Positions 36,487-49,935 are shown, numbered from the stretch's first letter. The stretch: 64,000 nt of DNA from Lingula anatina (GCF_001039355.2 NW_019775661.1:118108-182107), one strand, 5' to 3'. The notes: a model not told the origin generated them from the sequence alone. Numbers and translations: made by a program.

Positions 36487-39400
36487 GGGTTAGTATGTCT
36501 TGCAGAATACTATTTTAATAGCTTTGTTTTTTAATTGGTGGATGACAAAAGATCAAAGGTGGCCTGGATTTTGACATTCCGCACGTGCTCCTTTCTCCAT
36601 GAATTGATCTCTTACTTTATGTTCCGTCAAGCGTTTTTTATGACAAGGCCTTGAAAAAGACATGCGAACTCAACATAAAGCACACGAGGCATTATTCCAG
36701 AAATTAATTTTTTTCATTTCAAAAACAAAAATGATACTGGTTGTTTTTTTTTTTTTATAATTTTCAACTTTAGTTCTGAAGATATTTTAGCAGTTTTTAA
36801 AATATATTTTTGATTCCTTTGCCCTGAAAGGAATCCAAAATTGTGGAAGAGATACTTAAAGATATTACTTTAAAACATGACCCAATTTATCCAGAACTAA
36901 AAAACCATAACAACTAGGTATTTTGACCAAAATGTTTGCTTGTACATGTCATATATACTTTGGTCTGCAACAACAGTTTGGAAAGCAAACGTGGAAACTG
37001 CAATGTAAGACTCCTTCTATCAAAACATAATGAAAAGAAATAAAGAAATAAAACATATATATATATATGCACGTCTAAAAATTATGTATATACATAATTA
37101 TTTGCATATGATATGATGTGTATGCATATATAAATATAAATAAACGAAAGCGGCCTCATAGAAATCCTTTGCAAGTTCCTATTACGGTACATGTACATTG
37201 AGTTGGTGGTGAGTATTCAGAATAATGAAGCTACTTTGTTTTTCTCCACTCCTGTGGCATCAATCGTTGAAAATTTTATATATTTTGTTAATGGAAATGC
37301 TGACGTCGATGCACCTTATATCACCCCGGCAGTGTCTTGCATCAAAATGTCTACCTAATCGATTTGCTTTCCCTATCTGTTGTTTTAAAAAGTGGCGCAT
37401 TAAATGCTATTCTACTCCAGTGCATACTTGTCTAATCTAATATTTAGTCAAGAAATGAATCTATTTCCCGTAAATTTTCATGTACAGGCCAAAAAACCTG
37501 ATCTACAGTAAACCATATCTTATAGTCCTTTTCCGTGTCATTATTAGTTTAATCATGTGCTCGGCATAATTTATAATCCAACGAACAAAGTTCATCCCTC
37601 TCCTTATCCATATCATTTGTTTTCGCTGATGACTACATTCGCTACATACTTTAAATGCTTTTTTGCTTAAATTGATTACTAATCACATTCGTTGCACAGT
37701 GGTCCTCTGTCATCCGTTAGCACAAACAATCTTTTATAAAGCAGTATTGTTTTTATACCGTGGCAGCCTTTAATTGACGGAGGAAGGGCTTTAGACAACA
37801 TATGACAATAAATCCTCAGTAGATTGACCAGGTGCGGAGTGGACGCTTAGTTCAATGGCTTTACTCATGCAGCGTCTCATCATCATCACAATCATCATCA
37901 TCATCATTATTATTATTATCATCGCGAGACCTTGCCACGCGACAATGTAACCTTCCACCTTCAGAAACGTTCTCTTAATGAGGGACATTGACTTTTTCTT
38001 GTTTAAATCTAACTGACTTTTTAGGAAGCCAGTCCTTATATCTCAAAACCAAAAATAAATAAAGATTTATTCCCATTCAAAATTGCATTTTAAGTGAAAA
38101 CCTTTTTTTATTTAAACGAGTGGAATTAAGCCGTTTGTCTAAAGATAATTCGATTTTTTCCTTAACCTGCTATGCAACCAAGTAGGTCTAGGGTCTATAG
38201 GTCGTAGATTTAATCTTGTTTTTCTTCTCCTTCTGACCATTTGCAAACTAGTGCCGTTTTCGCCACAGGTTCAACAGTATCAGGGTAGAGCCTTAAGCTT
38301 ATTTTTAATTCGGATCTCGAGAGAGAGATGGCTTGTAAGAATTAAAAAATTACGCTAGGAAAATAAGTTTTAACTTTGTTCACCCAAAAAGTCCTTACAT
38401 TTATGTTGTAATTTTTTTTGATCAATATTATTCATTTATTCATTACGGGAAGCAAAGAGGGTTATTTCTCAAGATTATCTTAAATGTTTCAACGTTCATA
38501 TTGATGTTTGACGAACAAGGCTGTGCTAAATTCTTGTATATCGGATATCGTTTATGGCAATATTTTGTGCAAAATTTTGTTCCTACATTATCTCATTTAC
38601 TTAGCCTTGTAATTAACTCTTTTAAACTTTTTATAACTTAAGGTTATTAAGTAAAAATTTGCTTACCAACTCTGCTTAAATATAAGAATAATTTGATTGT
38701 TTTGAAACATCTACAGTTTTACATACGCCAATTCAAGAAAAATTGGAGATAGAAAGCTAGTAAAATTTGCCTGACTTTTAGACAATTAGATGAAGACATA
38801 TATATATTTGAAATCCATCATATATTTAAGTCATAAATCTGTTCAACCTGGACTCAAAAAGGAAGAATTGCACTTGTAAAAACAATAGGAAATCAATAGG
38901 GAAAATTGAAGGCAAAGTTCAGCTCCCGAGTGTTATTCTCGGTCGGCAATTATCGCACGCTTGGCTACTCAATTTAATTTAATTGTTCGACTATTTCTAT
39001 CCACTCTTTTTTGTGTAATGAGTTCGTTGCAAATTGATCTCCACAAGTGAAAGAACGACAGACTTATAATCAATTAACAGAGGATATCAGTGCCTCATGA
39101 TAACATGAAGGCAGGCTAAGATAAAAACAACCTTGTTTTTGAACAATAGTAAATTATTCTTAAAGGGATGATTAGCATTTTAATACGTTCCTCGAGTTCT
39201 CTATTGGAGGTATATGTTGTAATAATCAATAATAATACAGCAGAAATTCTCATTTTTGCATTATGAGAAATAATGTCCATTTGATGACTTAAGATAAATA
39301 AATTCTAATCAAATGTAGCAGTTGATAAATCAGTTTACTCTTAGCTAATTTCGGTTTGTTCCCCCTGTGATCTTATTATTTCAGATTGCATTGTTGTAGA

Positions 39401-42400
39401 AGCTCAAGGAAAGCTAAGGGTTTCGGAAAAGTGTAATCAGAAGTGGAATCTTCCAAAAATCTACAATCAAATATTATAGGAATTAAATTTATTATAGGAA
39501 TCAAATATTATAGGTTCTCTCGCCAGCCCCTGATTGGCAGTTATTACAAGTACCTCGATGTATTTTTCCCTTGCACGTGGAACTGGCCGGTACAAGATGC
39601 TACTTAAGCTCGAAAAATGACGACAGATGTACCAGCTAGTCGTTATGAAGAAACTCCCAAAGTTTCAGTTTCGATGATTGTCCCTATAGTAATATTCGTT
39701 TGAGATCAATTCTAGGGACGAGAGCAATGGGTTGACATGGAAATATGCCAGAATAGAAATTGAGAATGGTTGATAAACAATATTTCGTTAGTTATATAAA
39801 CAAAGTTTTTTTATTGAAAATGAACAAGATTTTTCTAAGCCTCTAGAAACTATTATTAATTTTTTTTTTTTGGGGATCTAAACCTTTTTCTGGGGGCTGG
39901 CAAGCTTTGAACTGAGATGGCAAATATGTTCTATTACGTCATGCAATGCATGCAATCTTTCAACCCAAACACGCATACTGTATAAACACATCATAACTTT
40001 GACAAGGACAAATTCGTTTCATTTTTGCGTGGATTTACAGTGTAAGCATCAATCACGGGTATCCATTGTAGCTTGCACAAAAATATTAACTTTTTAATGT
40101 ACTTGTCTTCTTTGTAGATAAAAATGCACCTTTAAATAGAAATCAACTTACATTAAACTTGATCAATTAGAAACAAAATTCATGTTGAGGCATATTTAAA
40201 ACATTTTCTTATTCACCAACAGTAAGTTTTTGTGCTTTAAATTATCATTTTCTGTCCCAACGGTCTGCCTCCCAATAGGTTCCAACCCAACAGCCCCACC
40301 CCTCTTCCATTACTTTATGGTGTAAAAGAGTAAAAAGTGATTATAACTGGGTCATACCAAATCGTCTGCATTCCATTTATAGATGGTTGAGTTCATGAAG
40401 CAGCAGCACTACAGTGTTGGAGATCTTTGTATTGGAAATAAAAAAGATTTTGACTTATATATTTTGACTTTGACTTATTTAATTTTAACTTTCATCCCTT
40501 GAACAAAAGGAACTCCTTACATTGTCTTATACGGGGAGAAGAATATCCCGATCAATTTCAGGCACAGAAGAGACTGTAACACAGCCACTTTATGTAACAT
40601 AGCCTGAATCAATGTTGCTGCCAACTGGGTATTGCAATACATGTGAAAAACAAAATAATACAACAAAGGGATTATAAATCTAATTTGTCTTTTTAACATA
40701 ACAAGTTTTCATAATAATGCATTTTCCTCCTGGTGCCACCAGCGAAGAGGGCAAAGAATGAAAGCAATCTATATACCAGCTTCTAAACCAGCCTTCGATC
40801 ATATTTAGAGCCTGTCAAGTCGTTTCCTCTCGTACAAGCGACCATTTTTTAGAGGTTCGAGGGAGTGTTGTGGCCTTTTGCACCGGGTGAGTCTTAATGA
40901 GGGCTCCTGTCTAACTGACATTGGCAGCGGTTGACAGTGGCACACTTCGCCTCTCACAATCCGAGAAGCACGACGCCGATATGGGACGTCAAATCCATCA
41001 GCAAACAATTCATTAGAATGTTATGCAGATCAAAGTTGATGCCAGATATCCTAAGAAAAATGATGAAACTGAGTAGAGGTGACAGTGAGTAAAAAGTGTA
41101 TCACTGTTGACAGAATGGGAACTTTTGACGTTTAAAAAAGAAAGGAAGCACTGCGCAGAAAATTGTTCTAAACATTTTCTCATAGTTCAAAAATTGACTC
41201 TGTATTTGAACGCAATCTATTATTATATTTGAAGGGGTCAGCTCCTTTGTGGATCCACATCTGTTACAGATTTGCCCAAAAGTATTTTGTTAGAAATCAA
41301 GCGAGGGGGGATCTAGCGAGAGAGTGCAATATTAAAGACTTATGACAACTTCACTGGGATTTTAGAACATATTCGGCATGCAATGAATTTTGCTTTCTTC
41401 ATGACTTTGGCTTCCTGTAGTTATCGAAGACTACGCTGGCCCCATCAGCTCTCCCCGTGACGATGCAGTTCTTATTTCTATGCGCTGAGTCAAAGAGAAA
41501 AAGAGTAAAATTTCTTTTATTTTAGCCGTTATTAGACAGCATGCTTCAATATGGTTACCCCCACGAAGGACCATTTTCCCCCAATAAAAGCATCCACCCA
41601 CATAGTTTTTTATTCCTGCTCTGTCCCATTGTTCTTTATATTCAGGTTTCCTATACATCATCGCTAAATCACTTTGAAGCTTAAATCTCCATTTCAACGA
41701 GACCAAACGATGAATTGGCAAAAAAGGTAATCGCGGAAAATCATTGCAATGGAACACTGACTCATGTTCGCGATGTTATTGAAGATAAGGCCACATGGTT
41801 TACAGACAACGTGCAAGCTAAAGTGTGGGGAAATCCACACCTTTGGAAATATACGAAATGTTTATTACCCGAAACACAGAAAACGACCATTTTATCTGAT
41901 CTCTTGTGATATCAAGATTTCAGCGAATGGTTCGAATTACTCAGCCCGTGTCTTTAAGTCCGTCGCCATTTAACTTGAGATGGGATCTGCACTTAACGAT
42001 ATGATTCCTGCATAGCTGCGCGTTTGTACAGCTGTTACATTTAAGGTGGTCATAGTTAGTTACAGATCCCATTATTCATAATTAGTTGGAAATTAATACA
42101 TCACCCGTGCAATAATGCATCTTTCACTGCTAAATGGCATGGAGTAAAACGAGGCACAGGTGACCGACACTACACAGAGACACGATCAGTAAGAGCACTT
42201 TAATCCAGCAACAGTTTACACTTGTTAAGTGGTTCAACTGATACCTGAGCACCGTTCGGGACCAATACAAGCTCAGGCAGCAGATAAACAGATTGATTGC
42301 ACTGCCTCAGGAGTCGCATTATTGAACATATAATACTATAAATGCTGCAGAATCGAATACTAACTTGTCAGTCACTGGTAAGAACAAAGCGCACACCAGG

Positions 42401-43507
42401 GTCGGACAGCAGTCTTGCCAAGTGTAAATGCAGCGTTAGTCTTTAAAGCGAGGCCTTGTTAGGAAACTGATCACATCTAACGCATTATTTTGCATGGACA
42501 ATCGCTATGAACTGGAAAAATGGTTAAGGTGGCCAATTAACTTAAGTGCAACTATTCCTGTCGTGTGGCGGCGAGTAAGAATAACTGATAATAAATAACT
42601 GTGATCAAATTTATAAAAACGTCTAGGGGTTTACTTCATGTTTTTTCGGAATAAACTTTCTGCGTTCGATGGGAGGCAAAGTAGGAGTTATCGAAATGCA
42701 ATTCTGAAAAAAAAAACATTTATTGGGTGTGGGACCTTTGGTGAATAAAATAACATAATTAGAAATTATGCAGAATTTTGGTTACGGTCTCTATATTTTG
42801 GTGTTAATTATTGGGTGTTGAACTTTTTGATAACTATTTGTATGATTGTTCTAAGGTAATGTGTATGTAGGCCCTATGTGCTAATGTATTTTGACGTAAT
42901 ATCAAAATATTATGAACAACCACAATCTACATATACTTATTAAGAACAATTCCTACAACAGTCTTTACAAAAGAAAAAAGATTACACATATTATCATCGT
43001 TTCCCTTCTTTCATGAGACTGAATTTGGATTTTACACAACTAACACACTGAAAAAGGCGGATGTGCATTTTGGATACAGCACAATCACCAGATATGCCCA
43101 GACGTTAATATAGTAATTCTGAGTTAAAAAAAACACAGGGCAGGTCCTATGGAAATAATCTGAGATAGCTCAAAGTCTCTTAACTTGGCCTAAAACTCAA
43201 GTGAGATTTCACGGGATTTGGTGGACAGTGGAGTCAGAATAATGCAGTACAGCAAATATATTAAAAGCTTGTAGAATTTCCGGAAATGACAAATTTTACC
43301 ATTTGTTGTTTGACATGAAAGGTCCCCAGGCGCCAGCCAATTTGAATGTTGAACTCGAGAAGAAAATTACAGGCGCAAAAATGAACGCGTTTCAGACATT
43401 TCCCTTAACGCACGACGTCCACCTTAGCCTTTGCATTTCTTTGAACCTCTGCAACCAAACAAAAGTCACCGGCTTCGCTGGTCATGATAGGTCAATAAAG
43501 ACACACA

Positions 43508-43550
<43 letters not shown>

Positions 43551-44620
43551 TGTATATATAAAATGTATATTAGACATTCGTTAATGTTCGAGCTCTTTAA
43601 AGTGAAATATAAAACCATGAATGTTTAAGATGTTAAAAGAAATATATTAATTTATATTTCAAAAGACAATTGAATTAAAATAAATAGTTAAAATAATGAG
43701 CAGCTGAAGTGTAAAAGTTCTTCCAAAAAAGATAACTGTTTTTTTAATGTTAAAAGTCACTTGTTACTAGATGGATTTTTTAAAATAAAAGCTGGATGAC
43801 AAAAGAAACTTATTGTGTTCCCCAATGGTAGTTCATGTCCAGTTATTTTACTGCATAGACAATACTATTCAATTTCCATTTATACAACTGAGTTGCGACA
43901 CCAAACCATTTGATTGAAGTAAATTTTAAAATGCCCTCTACTGAAGCTCTGTAAAAGTTGATTAAATACTTGACGTGTTAGTAAAAACTTTAAGCTTTCT
44001 TAATAAATAAATCCTCACCAGAATTCGTGTGTTAATTTGTTGCTCATGTAGACCCCTAGATATTTAAACTTCACTTTGCACCTCAACACTTTGCACTTCA
44101 GTGATTTTAATGGACTTCGGTAACTTAATAGTTTAGTTCTTTCAACACTAACTCGTTTTATAATCAAATCGTTTGCAAATCAAATCGATGTAATTACCTC
44201 TTTGTAGGTAGGTCATCATTCTGGCTCATAAGACCAACTAGTGTGGTATCATCCGCATATTTCATCAAATTAAAAATGTGAACATTGTACACAATCACGG
44301 GTTAAAGAGATAGAAGGCCTGATAATTACGCTCTCTCAAGGACTTCTGGTGTTTAAAATTGTTTACAATAGATGTATTACCTTTCTTTCACCTTCTTTCC
44401 CTTCAGCAGACGTATTTCAAGTATCATGATAACCGTGTTACAGTGCTACATTTACACATTAAAGCTAGTGTATCTATGCATCTCATAAAGGTCACGTGGT
44501 AAGCACAGCAATCACGGAGAGATATCCCCTCAGTTTTGCAAGACTTATCGGAAAAAAGGGCGCTTACCGGTAGTTTTTGCTTGTTCAAGTTTTTCTATTA
44601 CTTTATTGGTCATTGTTTGC
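36487..44620. other. gene-free interval downstream of Lbx
   Basis: About 8.1 kb with no recognised gene and no sign of Tlx or NK1, which follow Lbx in some NK clusters. It holds a CAT/ATT repeat near 37,880-37,923, an AAT repeat at 43.5 kb, and islands of mixed composition at about 40,800-41,060 and 42,000-42,560 that may be regulatory. Confidence 0.6.
43510..43548. repeat. (AAT)n microsatellite
   Basis: Perfect AAT trinucleotide run of about 13 units. Confidence 0.97.
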
Positions 44621-44660
<40 letters not shown>

Positions 44661-45281
44661 GGTTTATTGTGTTCTTTGCAATATATAAGACATATATTGA
44701 ATGTATATGTATAAAAGTATAAAGATGTAGTACTAAAATAGAGCTTTAAGATAAATTCTAAGTTATAAAACCAATAATGAGGTTAAAAATGGTGATTCGT
44801 TGTTATTTTCAAAAGCTAAAAGTTAATGGATAGACCTAGATCATTGACACGTATATAAACAGTGTGGGATAAAAGTGTTTCTATATCTTTTTGTCCGACA
44901 TTTTGGTAAAACATATCTATAAACATTCCTTAGGTCCTTTTCTATGACACGAGTGTTAGGTAAAAGATGGTTTAATCTATGTGTACACAGTTTTATCTCG
45001 TTAAATAATTTTTTGCACAAGTCAGTACGCCGAGATTTCAAGGTAGGTAATTCAGTGATGTCCATTGCTTCGTTGTAAGTGAGTTCAGGGTATATAATAT
45101 GAAGAGCCCTTTTTTGGATGTTCTCTAATGCTTTAGATTGCTGTGCGGTAATTCCAGCATGCCATAGCTGACAAGCGTACTCATGAGTGCTGGTAACCAT
45201 TGGCAAAAAGCCCATCGTCGTTTTTTTATAATTTGCTATTATAAAGTTTATGCATATATTTGTTGCGTGAAAAAATATCAT
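44621..45281 (-). mobile_element. CR1-like non-LTR retrotransposon, 5'-truncated 3' end
   Basis: Minus-strand reading frame 44,841-45,281 resembles the C-terminal end of a non-LTR (CR1/L2/Rex-type) reverse transcriptase. Landmarks are HEYACQLWHAG, then QSKALENIQKRALHIIYP, an LKSRRTDLCKKLF segment, and the closing VLPKCRTKRYRNTFIP. About 180 bp of 3' UTR follows, with an AATAAA, ending in a (TTA)n tail read on the minus strand (44,621-44,660). Short-repeat tails of this kind are usual in such elements. The catalytic core is missing, so it is a dead 5'-truncated copy. The 5' limit is uncertain. Confidence 0.72.
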
Positions 45282-47163
45282 ATGGTTTGAGGCATCGTTA
45301 CTTAGTTTTTTTTTTTAATGAGTGATATAGGGGGGGGGGGAGCCAGATTTACCTGTTGCATGCAGTCTAATGAATCAGAACAACTTGTTTCAGCATATAT
45401 ATATTACATGAATGATTTTTTTCTATTGAAGCATGTCTTGTTCTGTAAAAGGGAGTTATATGTTAAATACTTGTGCTGTGGCACAAGTAAATTGGAAAGA
45501 AACTGTATATTTTAAAATCTTACAGAAGAGGGAGAGGGGTGGTGTATTACGGTATTTTCTCAAAGACATCACTGCTTTCACTCTACAGTATAAAAGTCTT
45601 GTAACTAGGACAACTTGTTTCAGCATATCTATTCATTTTATGTAACTTTTCTTTAAGACCAGCATTTGTTGGTCTAAATAATTGTATTGATGACCAATAT
45701 ACATTTTGTACAAGGTTCTGTAAAAAAATGCTGAAAGCAAAATGCTGTTTCAGTAGCAAAAAATATCATTTGTAAAAGCACTCTAAATAGCTGCATGTAT
45801 TTGGAATCTTCCCAATAACCATAAAATAAGCAAGATATAAACTGACCCAAAATAATGATAAGGTAAAAGTAAAAACTGAATGAAAATAAAGTATACATAG
45901 TAACAGTTATGGCCAATAATCTGTATGACAATGATATCAAATAATAAAAAAGTATTTCATATGATTATAAGTGTGATATAGACCTTGTATAGCACTGCAA
46001 TAGTTACATTATACAAAATATACAAATATGAGAATAAAAAATGTATTTAAAAATCATCACTTTCGATCTCACTAATACTGTCACCACTTGATTTTGGTAA
46101 ATATGAGGCATCTAAACAGCCTTTTCCACAACATAATTTTTGACTGTATCCCTGCTTCATGGCAAACCCCATTTACCACAGGACTGAAAGTGATATGTGC
46201 ACAACTTCCGACTGTCCAACACCTACTTAACACTGACAGTACCAGCCACTGATGGATCTGGTATTGCTACGGGAGGTCTGAATCCATAGTCAGTACCAGT
46301 GGCTATAGCAATTAAGTCAATAGGTTTTCACTGATCTCCTTGACAACAGGAGCCATTCCTAGCATTTTGGCAAAAAAATCACAATGCTTTCACAAATAGT
46401 GCTGGTTTGGAAGGTTAAATCATGAGTAACAAAACTAGGGTGTTTGTGATGGAGCCCTTTATTTTATTTTGTATGCAAAATAAATGTACCGGGTATTTTT
46501 CTTTTTTGATAGCATGCATTACATGAAAATGAATTTTGTTTTTCTGCTTGCAACTGAAAATGTTTTACTAATTCTAACCCCTGCTTCCCTTTGAAACCCC
46601 TACAATTTTTTTCAGAGTTGTTCTTTATGTAGAAAAGATACACTTTGTCTGTCTACCCATCCTAAGTAAGCATGTAGCAGCTACCTCATGGCAGGAATAA
46701 AAATGGCTGCCTGCTAGCATATGGACTGAAAATGTCTACATAAGTTTGAGTAGATATCAAACCCTTCCCTAAGACAAGCTGATTTTCAAATATATCTCAC
46801 CTTATATTCATGTCTCTTCAACCACGAATAATTAGCTTGTCTTAGGCAGGGGCTCATATAAAAAATGAAGATCTTTTATCCTAAAAGCAATAAAAGCAAT
46901 CAAAATATTGATCACAAGCAATGCTTGGCCACTAATTGATTCTTTTTCAAACTGGCACCCTCTGTACCCAATTACAAAATTTCACAGTTGTCACCTTACT
47001 ACAACTATAGGAATGTATCAATGTATTTCAGTACTCCCCTAAGACACACATTTGACAAGGTCATTTTGACATTACTTTTTATATTTCAAAATTTAAAAAA
47101 AAATTTACAGTGAATCATAAAATTGTAAGAATTTAATTTTCTTTTGATATCAATTTTTTTTTT
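45282..47163. other. interval between the CR1-like element and the methyltransferase gene
   Basis: About 1.9 kb, AT-rich. No gene recognised. A 41-codon minus-strand frame at 46,047-46,172, starting with ATG, has a cysteine-rich, coding-like composition but no family I know. Confidence 0.5.
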
Positions 47164-47184
47164 TTTATTCATTTACAATTTATT
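47164..47184 (-). other. candidate poly-A signals of the NNMT-like gene
   Basis: Two AATAAA hexamers on the minus strand (47,164-47,169 and 47,179-47,184), 216-236 bp downstream of the methyltransferase stop codon. Confidence 0.45.
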
Positions 47185-47399
47185 TTTCATGTAAAAAGGT
47201 GAGCACTTTTACACTCTTATCAGCGCTCAATGGAGTCATCCTTTGTGATGGAAAGGTGGGTTATCATTTTTTCAGTTGTTTTGCCGATTAGTATCAGTAT
47301 GTTGGATCTAGGATCCTAGATTGTATGTTGAAGCTTATTATTTTCACTAACATGAAGTGAATTTTGTGCAAAAGTAAATAGGGTACAGTCCGACTCGGA

Positions 47400-47814
47400 T
47401 TACTTCCTAGCTACAAGCACATACATATCCGTTGCATCAGAGAATTGTACTTCTGGTGTTTGGCAGCTATACCACTTTATATCCCTCAGTCCTGCCTTCT
47501 CCACACCTTTGATGATGGTTTCCTTGCCTACACCAAGTGTCCTGAACCATACACCACCAATTTTGTATCTGGTTTCGTCGAGAACATTACCCAGAATGAG
47601 CACTCCACCATCTTTCAAGAGTGATGAAACGTTTTTGATGACTTGTTCGAAATCGGTTCCATCTCCACATGCCTGTTCCAGACAAAAGAAGCTGGTGACG
47701 CAGTCGAATGGCTCACAAATCACAGGGTGAAGGGGGTTGTCCTTACGTACGTCGCATGCGTAAATGTCAGTCATTTTCTTGCGAAAGTTTTCTTTGTCGG
47801 TTTCCCACATGATC
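47400..47814 (-). CDS. NNMT/PNMT-family methyltransferase, exon 3
   Basis: Last coding exon, residues 126-262, ending at TAA (47,400-47,402). It holds the C-terminal half of the Rossmann-like AdoMet methyltransferase fold: YACDV, then FDCVTSFFCLEQAC, SSLLKDGGVLIL and a closing MYVLVARK. These correspond in order to the same segments of NNMT and PNMT. It opens after a TTCAAG acceptor with one base that completes a Glu codon. Which amine substrate is methylated (nicotinamide, indolethylamine, thioether or other) cannot be told from sequence alone. Confidence 0.9.
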
Positions 47815-47966
47815 CTTGAAGTAGAAAAGAAACTGGCCGTAAGAATTTTTAAACGTTTTTTTTTTCAAGGTGGGATGTGAAGTACTTTAATTTGAAAGGA
47901 TTAAGACATAAACTTTCATATTAGCAACAGATCGAGGCGTCTGATCCGAATTATATCGATTCTTAC

Positions 47967-48174
47967 TCATCGCCCTCTAGTCCTGCAACGTGTTTAAAAG
48001 CTGGATCCCAGTCAAACACATCCATTTCACCATCTTTCCATTTTTGGAGGGCCTCTCTGTTGCTTGCTGTAAAATCACTGAATATCAGCTCATTGAACCA
48101 GTTGGCGGCACTAATATGATTATTAATTGATGGACCGCTGCCAAGGTCCAGTAGTCGTTTACCATGAATATGTC
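47967..48174 (-). CDS. NNMT/PNMT-family methyltransferase, exon 2 (AdoMet motif I)
   Basis: Middle exon of 208 nt, with a TTACAG acceptor and a GTAAGA donor. It encodes AdoMet-binding motif I, LLDLGSGPS (residues 63-71), then IFSDFTASNREALQKW, FDWDPAF and LEGDE. These match in order the NNMT segments LIDIGSGP..., VVTDYS..., FDW and LEG. Phases agree with both neighbours (two bases in, two bases out). The exon was found from its donor and acceptor. Confidence 0.9.
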
Positions 48175-48944
48175 CTGTAATAAGATATGTATATAGTAAA
48201 TTAACATCGTTTTGGAAATTCAGTCTAATTATAAATGGTAAAGCGTATGGTTTCCATATGCATTTAACCTAAAGTAGGCCTTCCTTTCATTATTATTTAA
48301 TTCCTTGGTAATCTAAAACAGAGTAAAGCGTTTTTTATGTAAAGAGGATAATAATTCTTTCTTACAGACCGTTCAGTGCATCTAGATCAAAATGACGAAA
48401 AGCGATGACGTATGCAAATGCCATATTATAATATAATGTGAATTCGACAAATTATTTGACTTGTCTGTTTTATTTCCCAATGTAATTGTGACGTTCGCTT
48501 TGTTGGAATATTTGATTCATTTTTATTTGCACCGTGTCTCTGCACATTTTTGTACCCTTTCCCCCAACTTCATAACTACGTACAATCCTATGGAATACTG
48601 AGAACAATATTCTCCTGCATAGCTTATTTGGAACTAATAAACTATAGTTGCCGTTTGTGATCTCGAGTGCCGAATGATTACATGATTACTTGTCGCGAGC
48701 ATCGCAAGGTAGCGGGAGTGCACCGTTACTGATTTGGCAAGCTTTTATCCGGGTTTCTCTCTGTTTACAAACAGTAAACATGTACTTTCAATATGGCAAA
48801 AGCAACAGCGGACTGCGCTTCCTAGCTTTCAGAGATTTCAGTCAAGAAAGACATTTTCTCTCTCCATTAAAACGAAAAGGATAGGATTTCTGATTTCCAT
48901 ACCAAGGCTTAGGCCTAAAGTTTCAAAACGTTTAAGTACACCAG

Positions 48945-49339
48945 CAGTGGCGGATTTAGAGGTGGGGGGCCCTGACCCTCCCCTCCCCCCCCTTCCTTCG
49001 ATTTCTGGTTTCCTCTTGAAATTTGAATTTTGACTAGCTGAATCAAAGTTCTAAACCATACCAAATGGCACCGTTCCCCCTCTAAAATAACAATATTTTC
49101 GGGGCCCTTCAGCGGGCCCCAAACCCCACGCCAAGTGGGCACGGGTGGCGGTCGGCATCGCATCCGCGGACCCCCACCCCCCCCCCCCCCCCNNNNNNNN
49201 NNNNNNNNNNNNNNNNNNNNNNNNNNNNNNNNNNNNNNNNNNNNNNNNNNNNNNNNNNNNNNNNNNNNNNNNNNNNNNNNNNNNNNNNNNNNNGGCCCCC
49301 CCCCCCCCCCCCCTTCAAATAATCCTGGATCCGCCCCTG
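48945..49339. mobile_element. hAT-like MITE interrupted by the assembly gap
   Basis: The left end reads CAGTGGCGGATTTAGA and the right end is the inverse of CAGGGGCGGATCCAGGA; both resemble ends of hAT-type MITEs. Flanking direct repeats CACCAG (48,939-48,944 and 49,340-49,345) suggest a target duplication, although 8 bp would be usual for hAT. Poly-C/poly-G tracts inside probably caused the assembly gap. The internal part is unknown, so the two ends could belong to different elements. Confidence 0.5.
49193..49293. other. assembly gap (101 N)
   Basis: Run of 101 N flanked by poly-C on the left and GG plus poly-C on the right. Frames read across it are meaningless. Confidence 1.
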
Positions 49340-49374
49340 CACCAGTCTAGTCATATTTCTGTAAGACTGTGCAG

Positions 49375-49579
49375 ACTGTTATAAATAATCTGCCTGGCTA
49401 TGTATATCTGTTCCGCGCCATTCTGACTCAGAGCAACAGCGTGGTGACACACTGCTTCGCTCAGTTCAAGCACCCTAAAGCCGCTCACCTGTACATGCAA
49501 AATTTCAAAATCTACTTTGCAGCCGTTGGGGACCAGCCCAAAGATGCATATAACGAAACACAGCAGTGCTATAGACAAG
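49375..49579 (+). other. exon-like open segment, unrecognised
   Basis: A 205-nt plus-strand stretch with coding-like codon choice, preceded by CTGTGCAG and followed by GTACAT, so splice sites are possible. The peptide starts TVINNLPGYVYLF and contains KIYFAAVGDQPKDAYNETQ. I do not recognise it. In copy B the same frame is broken by the 167-bp MITE and small indels, arguing against a working exon. It may be a gene or transposon fragment. Confidence 0.25.
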
Positions 49580-49935
49580 GTACATGTAGTTGGTCAGTTG
49601 GTTCTGACATACCTGACTACACATTTCTCTGTTCACATACTCATGTGAGACAAAAGTTTAAAAAATCAATGCATTTTTACCAAGACATGCTCTATAAAAT
49701 GAAATGTTCCATATTAAATGTCAAGTCTGTGTAAACAGTTCAATTACGCAATGCTATAAAACTGTAGCTGCACCTTAAAGGAGTAGTTTATTACTTTAAC
49801 CACTATCAGACAATTTAGGAGAAGAGGGTTATCGTTTCTCAAGTCTTACCAAGGAAGTGTATGAGAAGACCTTCTCAAACATCTCCTTGGTCTACAGGGT
49901 AACTAACCCTATTTCTCTGTTACACAGTGTACCCC

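Noticed and set aside
49109-49384. Gly- or Pro-rich frames across the N gap
   Set aside because: Translations of poly-C/poly-G and N; not proteins.
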